Below, in pieces: positions 48,290 through 59,552 of a stretch of 64,000 bases of DNA. Source of the DNA: Bimastos eiseni (Eukaryota > Annelida > Clitellata > Crassiclitellata > Lumbricidae); assembly GCA_959347315.1 (NCBI GenBank), contig OY365807.1, positions 30,361,128 to 30,425,127 of the forward strand, read 5' to 3'. Both the position numbers and the translations under genes were made by a program. The stretch's first letter is position 1. Every line of letters begins with the position of its first letter. The notes under the pieces were generated by a model. That model was given only the letters and a program-made list of their open reading frames with translations, was not told where the DNA came from and made no database searches.

Positions 48290-48425
48290 CGATGATGACG
48301 ATGGCGATGAGGATGATGATGATGACGATGACGATGGTAATGGTGATGATGATGATGAGGAGGAGGAGGAGGAGGAGAAAGAGAGGAAGGTGGAGGAGGA
48401 AGAGGATAATGACAGGAAGAGGATA
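48224..48425. repeat. (GAT)n / (GAG)n microsatellite
   Basis: GAT triplets with GAC interruptions to about 48355, then GAG/GAA-rich sequence. Confidence 0.95.
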
Positions 48426-48871
48426 ATGACAGAAATATTCCTTGAGGATACATTAGTGACACATTCTGGTCAAAGTCAGAAGAAGATGAAAGGCAAAATG
48501 TGTGTGTTCGTCAAACAATTAATTTAATCTCTGCATGACACTATTCGGTGAAAATAATTTATACCATTACGCCCTCACGAGATTATAATAACATGCTATA
48601 TAAATTTTCAGATATAATGGATCTAAGTCATTAATTCATCCATTTTGAAAAGTGAAAAGTTACATAACGTTCCCTCAAGATGCCTACTCGGAGGCGTTCC
48701 CGGCTAAACTAAGGTGATATAAATCGTAATTGTGCGGCTTGTGAAGCAAAGGTGTATAATGTATATTGCTCTATGGCAGCAGTCGTGTCTTTAGGGTGAG
48801 TGCGCCGTCAGAATAAGATCAGATATCTCGACGAAAAGCCAAGGATGAAACCAGAGAGTAGAGCTCCCGAA
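48426..48871. other. no gene; retroelement-like tails
   Basis: ATGCTATATAAATTTTC at 48593-48609 and CCTACTCGGAGGCGTTCCCG at 48681-48700 (then GATATAAATCG) resemble the LINE tail. Nothing else recognised. Confidence 0.45.
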
Positions 48872-49108
48872 AATGGGGAACGGACATTCGCTCCCCTTGG
48901 ACATTTGCTCCCGAACATATGCCCTCGGACATTTGACCCCCGGACAATTGCCCTCATAGTATGAAGCATGAATGGATGATGACAAGTTACATATTTAACT
49001 GCCATTATGTAAAATATATGAAAACAAGTAACATATTATTGTGTCCTAGTCGGGAGGGGACAAATGTCCGGGGGGCAAATGTCCGGGGGGCAAATGTCCT
49101 GCACTCCC
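48872..49108. mobile_element. small foldback element with GGACATTTGCCCC arms
   Basis: Left arm 48881-48954 holds five units of the type CGGACATTTGACCCC. Right arm 49042-49108 holds three complementary units GGGGGGCAAATGTCC. About 85 bp of AT-rich sequence separate them. The possible 8-bp flanks CCGAAAAT and CCGTAAAT differ at one position, so the exact ends are tentative. It has the TU-like architecture of the element at 18831, and a related unit (GGACA then C-run), but a different sequence. Confidence 0.7.
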
Positions 49109-49153
49109 GTAAATATGCCGGGACGTAGCCAAGAAGCCTGTTGTTCTTATCTT

Positions 49154-49297
49154 ATGACTAAACTCTTCTGATAGACATTCACCATTGTAATAGATAATAT
49201 ATCGAAGGAAACTTTACCATGCTCATCGTTGGCAACACCTTTAGGCTATTGGAGAAGTAAATTCTAATTTGAGTGAAGAAAGTTAATGCGTCTGCAG
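49154..49297 (+). repeat. dispersed repeat, copy B
   Basis: Second copy of the repeat at 47602-47738, same orientation, about 1.55 kb downstream, starting 46 bp after the foldback element. Confidence 0.75.
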
Positions 49298-51281
49298 GTA
49301 CATATATGTGCAGTTATACCATAGCTGATGCGTTACGAGATGGGAATCCAGTGCAGAATATCATGCTTGTAGTTCTTAGAAGCGCCCAATGAGCAGAGGA
49401 CTCAACCAGAACGAGCTATCAGCGCGAGGGGCCCACATAGGACTTGCTGCAGTGATAAGGTCGGCCTGTGACAGAGTCATGAACTGGGGGTAACTAAAGC
49501 ACCATGAGATAGAGATGAGTGACAGATCACGGCTGGCGAAGCTATTGGTAACAGCTGCGGGTGAGCTCATTGCCGGAAATGCTAAGTTCCTGGTTCCTGA
49601 TCTAGAATAATTGTGATGATAATAAAATATTTATATAGCGCCTCTCCAAATAGATTCATCGGAATCGTTGGTATGCATGATCGTATACACACACGCATAC
49701 ATTCAACAGCGCCAGAGATCCATTAGAAATTAATGGCGTGTCATGTGATCCCTCAATAAACGTTGTCATGGACGAGTAATATACGCTGGCTTTCTAGGCA
49801 CGCAATTCCTGTTTCACTTGTATTGTGCGGTGCGGATATTAGGCGACGGAGAAATGCCACGAGCGAATAGCAGAATAGTCGAATGAATATATCGTGTACA
49901 GACGACGACGACGACGACGACTACGACGACCAGGATGCATAATGACAGCACCTGTTTAACCTCTTCGTCTGCATGCTACATGGAAACCTCGCATCCATTA
50001 AGCCAAAGTGCATCACGGTCTCCAGAGCAGCAGCTCACTCACTCAGTCAGGACGACGACGACGACGACTACGATGACGACGACGACGTTGCCATCACACA
50101 TTGTCTCGTTTCCGATGGCGTGCTCATTTGCCTCATGTCCGTTTATCTGTATCTGTGCGTCTTTGCCAATATGTCTCCGCCTCTGTCTGTCTCATTTCCT
50201 TTCCTATGTGGGATACGCTGTGTGGATATGTGTGTGTATCGAAGTTTCCACCTCTGTCTGCATGGGAGCCTGCGTCTCCGCGCTTTACCTCTATTTGACT
50301 CTGTGTCTGCGTCTTTGCGTCATTGTGTCTATGCAATTGTGTTTCTGTCTATTTGTCTCTGCCACTGTGTCTCTGCCTCTGTATCTTTCTTTCTACCTCT
50401 AGGCACATGCGTGTGTCCTTCAGCTCTGGCATGTCGCTGTCATTACAAGCAAATTCACATGACCAAAACAAACGGAAGCACAGAGGAAAGCGAAGATAGG
50501 AAAGAGGCAATTGAAGAATCTGTGGACGTCTCTATGGTCTCTTCTCTGCCCGTCTGTCTTCCGGTCTTTCTGACAATCACTATCCTGCTGTATACACGTC
50601 TATCAGTCAATCTGTCTATGTTTTGCTCGATTGTGTGAATGAACACCTGTGTAGTGAGCGGCCGCATAAGATCATGGTAAATGAGAGCAAACAGTGTATA
50701 GATTTATTAGCATTTTTAGAAGAGATACACAATAGAGGTAGCCAAGCAAAACAAGAGAGTAATAGCAAGATGTCCGATGATTTCTGTCTCGAATAAAAGA
50801 GACCCTGAAGCAGTAATCAGCGTTTACGGTTGTAATTTAATAACATGCAGACGAAAGAACCAATGGAAGATGAGGTGAAAAACGATAAGAACATGAACTG
50901 AGGGACAAGACAATGTGGGAGAATAAAACAATACACACGGGCAAACAGACAAAACAGGCAGACAACAAGGGAGACAGACAGACAGACAGACAGACAGTTA
51001 GAGCGCCAGCACTTTCGGCTGAGTCCCAGTGGAAGAAAGAGTTTGAGAACAATGCTGAATTATGCAACTTCTGCCAATTGCCACGAGGAGGCGCCCTGTG
51101 CACCTGCGCCGTAAATTCGTGCAATAACATTCGCGAACAGTAGACACTAATGCACTGAGGAATTAACTGACTGAAATAAACAGAGGCAGCAGATGAGCGA
51201 CATCAACCGTCTTACATATATACAGCAGCACAGTGGCAGAGCGACTTGCACGTGTTCGTATATATACGTATGTGTCTATTG
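49298..51281. other. no gene; several low-complexity tracts
   Basis: Contains a minus-strand retroelement tail (TATTTATATAGCGCCTCTCC, 49628-49647), GAC triplet runs at 49899-49931 and 50051-50090, T/C/G-rich degenerate sequence with repeated TCTGTSTCTYTGCC-like motifs at 50150-50400, and a GACA run at 50970-50998. Open frames here follow these compositions. Confidence 0.5.
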
Positions 51282-51636
51282 CAGCGTATCCCAATCTTTT
51301 TTGGCCGTGGAACCCTTTGAAACATAATGTTTTGGCGGAACCCTCGTCCAAAATTATACCTATTCTGTTGCATGTACAAATGGTGAAGAATGCAGACAAC
51401 GATGGGTTTAGGCCTAGATTTGATCTACAATAACACAAATATTGATGACATAATTTTAGAGTCATGCACAAATGTTTAGCAAAAACTCTGTCATAAAAAA
51501 TTCGTATAATTAATTTTAAATTGTTTGAAGTTTATTGTTCACACTGAAAGTTTTCCGCGGAGCCCTTGACTTCACCTTGATCTCCATGCTCGCATACAAC
51601 CCTAGGGTTCCGCGGAACACAGTTTGGGAAACACTG
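51282..51636. mobile_element. hAT MITE with perfect 8-bp target duplication
   Basis: A 355-bp element. Left end CAGCGTATCCCAATC, right end as reverse complement CAGTGTTTCCCAAAC. Inside both ends a CCGYGGAACCCT motif recurs. The flanks GTCTATTG (51274-51281 and 51637-51644) are identical. CAGNG termini, this TCCCAA-type inverted repeat and the 8-bp duplication are classic hAT. No transposase. Confidence 0.92.
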
Positions 51637-51739
51637 GTCTATTGTGTGACGTACATGCTATATCCCCTTTTATTGTTAATGACATTTTTGGATGCTTTTG
51701 CCCTTTCTTGGTATATCTGTATAATAAGCCTTCCCGAAG

Positions 51740-52420
51740 GTTACATTCCTTCCTCACAGAAACGGGTTCTTGTCTTTCCATCGCTCAAAGGCCTAACCTT
51801 CACATCAATTATCGACCTTAGGCATAACTATCGACCACTTCATCCTTTCTTTCTGAGACTTAAAGACGTCTTGTGCCTCAGGCTCGGTACTCCTCAGAAG
51901 CTTGATTTTGTTCTTCTCCCTGAAAAGTTCCCACTCCTCTCGTCCTCGTCAAGTGTCCGTGATCTGGGTGTCACCCTTGATAGTTCACATACTTGTGTCG
52001 AACATATCTTTAAACTCACGTGCTCCCAATAATTTCTTCGATTCATTTGTCGTTCTGTTTTCTCTTCCACTTTTACAGTTTCACAGCTTTAGTTCATTGG
52101 TCTTTCTAGGGTTCGTCTCTCTCCTCTTCAGCAGTAATAAAGACAGCTGCTAGACTGCCAGCCTGCCTTCCTCGCTCTCTACCTTTTTCTCTCATGATCT
52201 TCATTGATCTCCATGCTCGCATACAATTTAAAATTCTTATTCAAATCTTCAAGGCCCAGCGAAATGATTCTGACCTCTTAACGAACACCACGAGCTGAAT
52301 GACAGGCCTTTAAATCCTCGAAGACTAAAGCCTTCCTGCTCGTAGCACTGCTACCACCATTATCTGGAAGACGACCAGCAAAGATCATCTTCCGGTACAT
52401 GCACCGTATTATGTCTTAGC
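51740..52420 (+). mobile_element. CR1/L2-like LINE remnant, many frameshifts
   Basis: A forward frame from 51950 reads SSVRDLGVTLDSSHT, the V-x-x-LGV-x-LDS block of the reverse transcriptase. Later blocks appear in shifting frames: a phenylalanine-rich FFHLR-like part at about 52025, RQLLDC at 52140 and FKSSRP at 52240, then RPAKIIFRYMHRIMS at 52370, near the expected C-terminus. Multiple stops show it is dead. Confidence 0.65.
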
Positions 52421-52489
52421 CAGATTTGGGCGGTGGAGGTTGGCCAGAGTAGGTGGATTGGAGGGTGATGAGTATTGAGTGGATTAGGA

Positions 52490-52620
52490 TAGGTAGTGTG
52501 TATCTTCAGCCAGTCAGTTAGTTAATCAGTCATTCATTTTTTATTCGATTATTTAATTATTTGTTTATTCAGTCAGTCAGTCGGTCGGTCGGTCGATCTG
52601 TCAGTCAATCAGTCAGTGGT
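52490..52620. repeat. degenerate CAGT/CGGT microsatellite
   Basis: CAGT and CGGT tetramers, e.g. 52569-52600, with AT-rich interruptions. Resembles the tract at 45290-45418. Confidence 0.85.
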
Positions 52621-52920
52621 TATAGGGATGGGTAATAGAAGTGAACAGTGAGTGAATGTTAAACTCAGATTATTTTGTGTAGGGTCTACGTGCATAAATA
52701 CACCAATTCATTTAGCTGATAATGGTTACCTATGTATGCCTATGTGTTGCCTGTTCCAAGAAAGTCGATAGCCTGCAAATGACAATACTTTGTACCGAGA
52801 CCCAGGGACTTAAATCTCGGTACACGTGAACCTAGAGAAGGCGAAGCAAAAGTGGAGAGAACGACATGGACATAGACAGGCAGAGACAGAGGCAGGGAGA
52901 GGCAGGGAGAGGCAGGCAGA
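52621..52920. other. lead-in to the decamer array
   Basis: Non-repetitive until about 52875, then degenerate units (AGGCAGGGAG, AGGCAGGCAG) before the regular array. No gene seen. Confidence 0.6.
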
Positions 52921-55900
52921 TGCAGGCAGATGCAGGCAGATGCAGGCAGAAACAGGCAGATGCAGGCAGATGCAGGCAGAAACAGGCAGATGCAGGCAGA
53001 TGCAGGCAGATGCAGGCAGAAACAGGCAGATGCAGGCAGAAACAGGCAGATGCAGGCAGATGCAGGCAGATGCAGGCAGAAACAGGCAGATGCAGGCAGA
53101 TGCAGGCAGATGCAGGCAGATGCAGGCAGATGCAGGCAGATGCAGGCAGAAACAGGCAGATGCAGGAAGAGACAGGCAGATGCAGGCAGATGCAGGCAGA
53201 AACAGGCAGATGCAGGCAGAAACAGGCAGAAACAGGCAGAAACAGGCAGATGCAGGCAGAAACAGGCAGATGCAGGCAGATGCAGGCAGATGCAGGCAGA
53301 TGCAGGCAGATACAGGCAGATGCAGGCAGATGCAGGCAGATGCAGGCAGATGCAGGCAGAAACAGGCAGATGCAGGCAGATGCAGGCAGATGCAGGCAGA
53401 TGCAGGCAGATGCAGGCAGAAACAGGCAGATGCAGGCAGATGCAGGCAGATGCAGGCAGAAACAGGCAGATGCAGGCAGAAACAGGCAGATGCAGGCAGA
53501 TGCAGGCAGAAACAGGCAGATGCAGGCAGAAACAGGCAGATGCAGGCAGATGCAGGCAGATGCAGGCAGAAACAGGCAGATGCAGGCAGAAACAGGCAGA
53601 TGCAGGCAGATGCAGGCAGAAACAGGCAGATGCAGGCAGATGCAGGCAGATGCAGGCAGATGCAGGCAGATGCAGGCAGATGCAGGCAGATACAGGCAGA
53701 TGCAGGCAGATGCAGGCAGATGCAGGCAGATGCAGGCAGAAACAGGCAGATGCAGGCAGATGCAGGCAGATGCAGGCAGATGCAGGCAGATGCAGGCAGA
53801 TGCAGGCAGATGCAGGCAGATGCAGGCAGATGCAGGCAGAAACAGGCAGATGCAGGAAGATGCAGGCAGATGCAGGCAGATGCAGGCAGATGCAGGCAGA
53901 TGCAGGCAGATGCAGGCAGATGCAGGCAGATGCAGGCAGATGCAGGCAGAAACAGGCAGAAACAGGCAGATGCAGGCAGATGCAGGCAGAAACAGGCAGA
54001 TGCAGGCAGATGCAGGCAGATGCAGGCAGATGCAGGCAGATGCAGGCAGAAACAGGCGGATGCAGGCAGATGCAGGCAGATGCAGGCAGAAACAGGCAGA
54101 TGCAGGCAGAAACAGGCAGATGCAGGCAGAAACAGGCAGATGCAGGCAGATGCAGGCAGATGCAGGCAGAAACAGGCAGATGCAGGCAGAAACAGGCAGA
54201 TGCAGGCAGAAACAGGCAGATGCAGGCAGAAACAGGCAGATGCAGGCAGAAACAGGCAGATGCAGGCAGATGCAGGCAGATGCAGGCAGAAACAGGCAGA
54301 TGCAGGCAGAAACAGGCAGATGCAGGCAGATGCAGGCAGATGCAGGCAGATGCAGGCAGATGCAGGCAGAAACAGGCAGATGCAGGCAGAAACAGGCAGA
54401 TGCAGGCAGAAACAGGCAGATGCAGGCAGATGCAGGCAGATGCAGGCAGATGCAGGCAGAAACAGGCAGAAACAGGCAGATGCAGGCAGATGCAGGCAGA
54501 AACAGGCAGATGCAGGCAGATGCAGGCAGATGCAGGCAGAAACAGGCAGATGCAGGCAGAAACAGGCAGATGCAGGCAGAAACAGGCAGATGCAGGCAGA
54601 TGCAGGCAGATGCAGGCAGATGCAGGCAGAAACAGGCAGATGCAGGCAGATGCAGGCAGAAACAGGCAGATGCAGGCAGAAACAGGCAGATGCAGGCAGA
54701 AACAGGCAGATGCAGGCAGATGCAGGCAGATGCAGGCAGAAACAGGCAGATGCAGGCAGATGCAGGCAGATGCAGGCAGATGCAGGCAGATGCAGGCAGA
54801 TGCAGGCAGAAACAGGCAGATGCAGGCAGATGCAGGCAGATGCAGGCAGAAACAGGCAGATGCAGGCAGAAACAGGCAGATGCAGGCAGATGCAGGCAGA
54901 AACAGGCAGAAACAGGCAGATGCAGGCAGATGCAGGCAGAAACAGGCAGATGCAGGCAGATGCAGGCAGATGCAGGCAGATGCAGGCAGATGCAGGCAGA
55001 AACAGGCAGATGCAGGCAGATGCAGGCAGATGCAGGCAGAAACAGGCAGATGCAGGCAGAAACAGGCAGATGCAGGCAGATGCAGGCAGATGCAGGCAGA
55101 TGCAGGCAGATGCAGGCAGATGCAGGCAGATGCAGGCAGATGCAGGCAGAAACAGGCAGATGCAGGAAGATGCAGGCAGATGCAGGCAGAAACAGGCAGA
55201 TGCAGGCAGATGCAGGCAGATGCAGGCAGATGCAGGCAGATGCAGGCAGATGCAGGCAGATGCAGGCAGATGCAGGCAGATGCAGGCAGATGCAGGCAGA
55301 AACAGGCAGATGCAGGAAGATGCAGGCAGATGCAGGCAGAAACAGGCAGATGCAGGCAGATGCAGGCAGATGCAGGCAGATGCAGGCAGATGCAGGCAGA
55401 TGCAGGCAGATGCAGGCAGAAACAGGCAGATGCAGGCAGATGCAGGCAGAAACAGGCAGATGCAGGCAGAAACAGGCAGAAACAGGCAGAAACAGGCAGA
55501 TGCAGGCAGAAACAGGCAGATGCAGGCAGATGCAGGCAGATGCAGGCAGATGCAGGCAGATGCAGGCAGATGCAGGCAGATGCAGGCAGAAACAGGCAGA
55601 TGCAGGCAGATGCAGGCAGATGCAGGCAGAAACAGGCAGATGCAGGCAGAAACAGGCAGATGCAGGCAGATGCAGGCAGATGCAGGCAGATGCAGGCAGA
55701 AACAGGCAGATGCAGGCAGATGCAGGCAGATGCAGGCAGATGCAGGCAGAAACAGGCAGATGCAGGCAGATGCAGGCAGATGCAGGCAGATGCAGGCAGA
55801 TGCAGGCAGAAACAGGCAGATGCAGGCAGAAACAGGCAGATGCAGGCAGAAACAGGCAGATGCAGGCAGATGCAGGCAGATGCAGGCAGATGCAGGCAGA

Positions 55901-58410
55901 TACAGGCAGATGCAGGCAGATGCAGGCAGATGCAGGCAGATGCAGGCAGAAACAGGCAGATGCAGGCAGATGCAGGCAGATGCAGGCAGATGCAGGCAGA
56001 AACAGGCAGATGCAGGCAGATGCAGGCAGATGCAGGCAGAAATAGGCAGATGCAGGCAGAAACAGGCAGATGCAGGCAGATGCAGGCAGATGCAGGCAGA
56101 TGCAGGCAGATGCAGGCAGATGCAGGCAGATGCAGGCAGATGCAGGCAGATGCAGGCAGATGCAGGCAGATGCAGGCAGAAACAGGCAGATGCAGGCAGA
56201 TGCAGGCAGATGCAGGCAGAAACAGGCAGATGCAGGCAGATGCAGGCAGATGCAGGCAGATGCAGGCAGATGCAGGCAGATGCAGGCAGAAACAGGCAGA
56301 TGCAGGCAGAAACAGGCAGATGCAGGCAGATGCAGGCAGATGCAGGCAGATGCAGGCAGATGCAGGCAGATGCAGGCAGATGCAGGCAGATGCAGGCAGA
56401 TGCAGGCAGAAACAGGCAGATGCAGGCAGATGCAGGCAGATGCAGGCAGATGCAGGCAGATGCAGGCAGATGCAGGCAGAAACAGGCAGATGCAGGCAGA
56501 AACAGGCAGATGCAGGCAGATGCAGGCAGATGCAGGCAGAAACAGGCAGATGCAGGCAGATGCAGGCAGATGCAGGCAGATGCAGGCAGATGCAGGCAGA
56601 TGCAGGCAGAAACAGGCAGAAACAGGCAGATGCAGGCAGATGCAGGCAGAAACAGGCAGATGCAGGCAGATGCAGGCAGAAACAGGCAGATGCAGGCAGA
56701 AACAGGCAGATGCAGGCAGAAACAGGCAGATGCAGGCAGATGCAGGCAGATGCAGGCAGATGCAGGCAGATGCAGGCAGATGCAGGCAGAAACAGGCAGA
56801 TGCAGGCTGAAACAGGCAAAAACAGGCAGATGCAGGCAGATGCAGGCAGATGCAGGCAGATGCAGGCAGATGCAGGCAGAAACAGGCAGATGCAGGCAGA
56901 AACAGGCAGAAACAGGCAGATGCAGGCAGATGCAGGCAGAAACAGGCAGATGCAGGCAGATGCAGGCAGATGCAGGCAGATGCAGGCAGAAACAGGCAGA
57001 TGCAGGCAGAAACAGGCAGATGCAGGCAGAAACAGGCAGATGCAGGCAGATGCAGGCAGATGCAGGCAGATGCAGGCAGATGCAGGCAGATGCAGGCAGA
57101 TGCAGGCAGATGCAGGCAGAAACAGGCAGATGCAGGAAGATGCAGGCAGATGCAGGCAGAAACAGGCAGATGCAGGCAGATGCAGGCAGATGCAGGCAGA
57201 TGCAGGCAGATGCAGGCAGATGCAGGCAGATGCAGGCAGATGCAGGCAGATGCAGGCAGAAACAGGCAGATGCAGGAAGATGCAGGCAGATGCAGGCAGA
57301 AACAGGCAGATGCAGGCAGATGCAGGCAGATGCAGGCAGATGCAGGCAGATGCAGGCAGATGCAGGCAGATGCAGGCAGATGCAGGCAGATGCAGGCAGA
57401 TGCAGGCAGATGCAGGCAGATGCAGACAGAAACAGGCAGATGCAGGCAGAAACAGGCAGATGCAGGCAGATACAGGCAGAAACAGGCAGATGCAGGCAGA
57501 TGCAGGCAGATGCAGGCAGATGCAGGCAGATGCAGGCAGATGCAGGCAGAAACAGGCAGATGCAGGAAGAGACAGGCAGATGCAGGCAGATGCAGGCAGA
57601 AACAGGCAGATGCAGGCAGAAACAGGCAGAAACAGGCAGAAACAGGCAGATGCAGGCAGAAACAGGCAGATGCAGGCAGATGCAGGCAGATGCAGGCAGA
57701 TGCAGGCAGATGCAGGCAGATGCAGGCAGAAACAGGCAGATGCAGGCAGATGCAGGCAGATGCAGGCAGAAACAGGCAGATGCAGGCAGAAACAGGCAGA
57801 TGCAGGCAGATGCAGGCAGATGCAGGCAGATGCAGGCAGATGCAGGCAGAAACAGGCAGATGCAGGCAGAAACAGGCAGATGCAGGCAGAAACAGGCAGA
57901 TGCAGGCAGATGCAGGCAGATGCAGGCAGATGCAGGCAGATACAGGCAGATGCAGGCAGATGCAGGCAGATGCAGGCAGATGCAGGCAGAAACAGGCAGA
58001 TGCAGGCAGATGCAGGCAGATGCAGGCAGAAACAGGCAGATGCAGGCAGATGCAGGCAGATGCAGGCAGAAACAGGCAGATGCAGGCAGAAACAGGCAGA
58101 TGCAGGCAGATGCAGGCAGATGCAGGCAGATGCAGGCAGATGCAGGCAGATGCAGGCAGATGCAGGCAGAAACAGGCAGATGCAGGCAGATGCAGGCAGA
58201 AACAGGCAGATGCAGGCAGATGCAGGCAGATGCAGGCAGAAACAGGCAGATGCAGGCAGATGCAGGCAGATGCAGGCAGATGCAGGCAGATGCAGGCAGA
58301 TGCAGGCAGAAACAGGCAGAAACAGGCAGATGCAGGCAGATGCAGGCAGAAACAGGCAGATGCAGGCAGAAACAGGCAGATGCAGGCAGAAACAGGCAGA
58401 TGCAGGCAGA
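52921..58410. repeat. 10-bp minisatellite, 549 units in perfect register
   Basis: Every unit is TGCAGGCAGA or AACAGGCAGA, with few other variants, and all units keep the same phase from 52921 to 58410, so there is no net indel in 5,490 bp. Rare variants seen: TGCAGGAAGA (53161, 53851, 55161, 55311, 57131, 57271, 57561), TACAGGCAGA (53311, 53691, 55901, 57471, 57941), GACAGGCAGA (53171, 57571) and singletons at 54051, 56041, 56801, 56811, 57421. The order of variants repeats at about 2.0-2.25 kb. Since 10 is coprime to 3, all three frames of a strand read the same ten-codon cycle; that cycle lacks stops on either strand, so frames of up to 1,948 codons arise without any gene. No promoter, splice site or known protein family was recognised. 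Confidence 0.98.
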
Positions 58411-59426
58411 ATCATATGAAAAATATGTATATAGAAACGCGCAGGTGCTTTACGCGACTAATATTCATCGATCCAATTGGTTCCTCGGTTGCTCTGCCAC
58501 CGTCCTCTTCATCCTCTTCATCCTCCTCGTCGTCGTCTACTTCTTCCTTAACGTCCTCAATGAAAGCAACAGAATAGCATGCAGCGACTGCCAGGTCAAC
58601 TGGATGCGGAGGTCAAAATGCAACGCAACGAACATGATGAATCAATCGTCCAAACGCATCTCTCACGGATGAAATATAGCATCCGGTGACAGAAATTATC
58701 GACGATCGACTCTGTTTCAGTTACCGCTTTGAGCACCAGCATTGCATGCGTGCGTGTGTATAGGTGTTTGTGTTGGTGCGCGCGCGTGTGTGTGGTTTTC
58801 TCGTCGTTTGCTGACTGTGTTATTGTAAAGCGTCCTTGTTACGGCGCTGGAGGAATTCCCCGCTTAATTATAATAATAAATAATCTATAATTCTATGCCT
58901 GCACAATTGATTTCCCTTAATTTCTCTTTAAGTCTGTAAAAAGTAATAAGCCAGATGAACATGTTGTCCATAGCATACGGTGATAAGTCTCTACAGAGGC
59001 TTCATCTCAGAAGGGTGTGGCTGGTACGAAGGACCTGTAATCCTTTCTACTTCCTCAGGCGCAATACAGAACCACAGTCATCTAGCGACAGGCCGTCGCT
59101 GTGCTTAGCCTACTCAGGCAAGCACACTCATTTACCGAACCGGAGGGGATGATGAAAACTGAAGAGCTAAGTGAGCGACAGGTAGCGCTGCACTGCACGT
59201 ATGTGGTCACTCATCCAGGTATTAGCAGGACTCTGCGATGCTTTACTTCAAAATGCCTCCCGGCATCGGCTTGACAACATGCAGCAGCGACGCTAAATAG
59301 TCACCAGTTCAATATATATGACACGCACAGGATATTGTAACATTTTCAGCATCACTTCAAGATATCTACTCTATACAAACTATATATATAAATATAATAT
59401 TATATATATAATATTATATATATATA
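58411..59426. other. no gene; short simple repeats
   Basis: TCC/TCG-rich 58497-58550, GT/GC alternation 58743-58800 and a TA/TAATAT-rich run 59378-59426. Open frames entering from the decamer array end at 58577 and 58672 after crossing the TCC-rich part. Confidence 0.5.
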
Positions 59427-59552
59427 TACACTGTGTCCGGAAATAAAGTGGCTTCCTAATGATTTTATGAAAATAAATAGTAAATATTTGTAGATTTTTT
59501 GAATTCCAATACAGTTTTAATCCTGACATATTCATCCAAAACTGTGTAACTT

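Noticed and set aside
47881..48462. 193-codon minus-strand frame, His/Pro-rich
   Set aside because: Half is the GAT tract read in reverse; no conserved domain in the rest.
49973..50638. 221-codon plus-strand frame with hydrophobic Cys/Leu-rich stretches
   Set aside because: It follows degenerate TCTGTGTCTCTG sequence and a GAC tract; the hydrophobic look is compositional.
52826..58672. Giant plus-strand and minus-strand proteins of 1,800-1,950 residues
   Set aside because: They are a direct consequence of a stop-free 10-bp unit read in all frames. No independent evidence of a gene.
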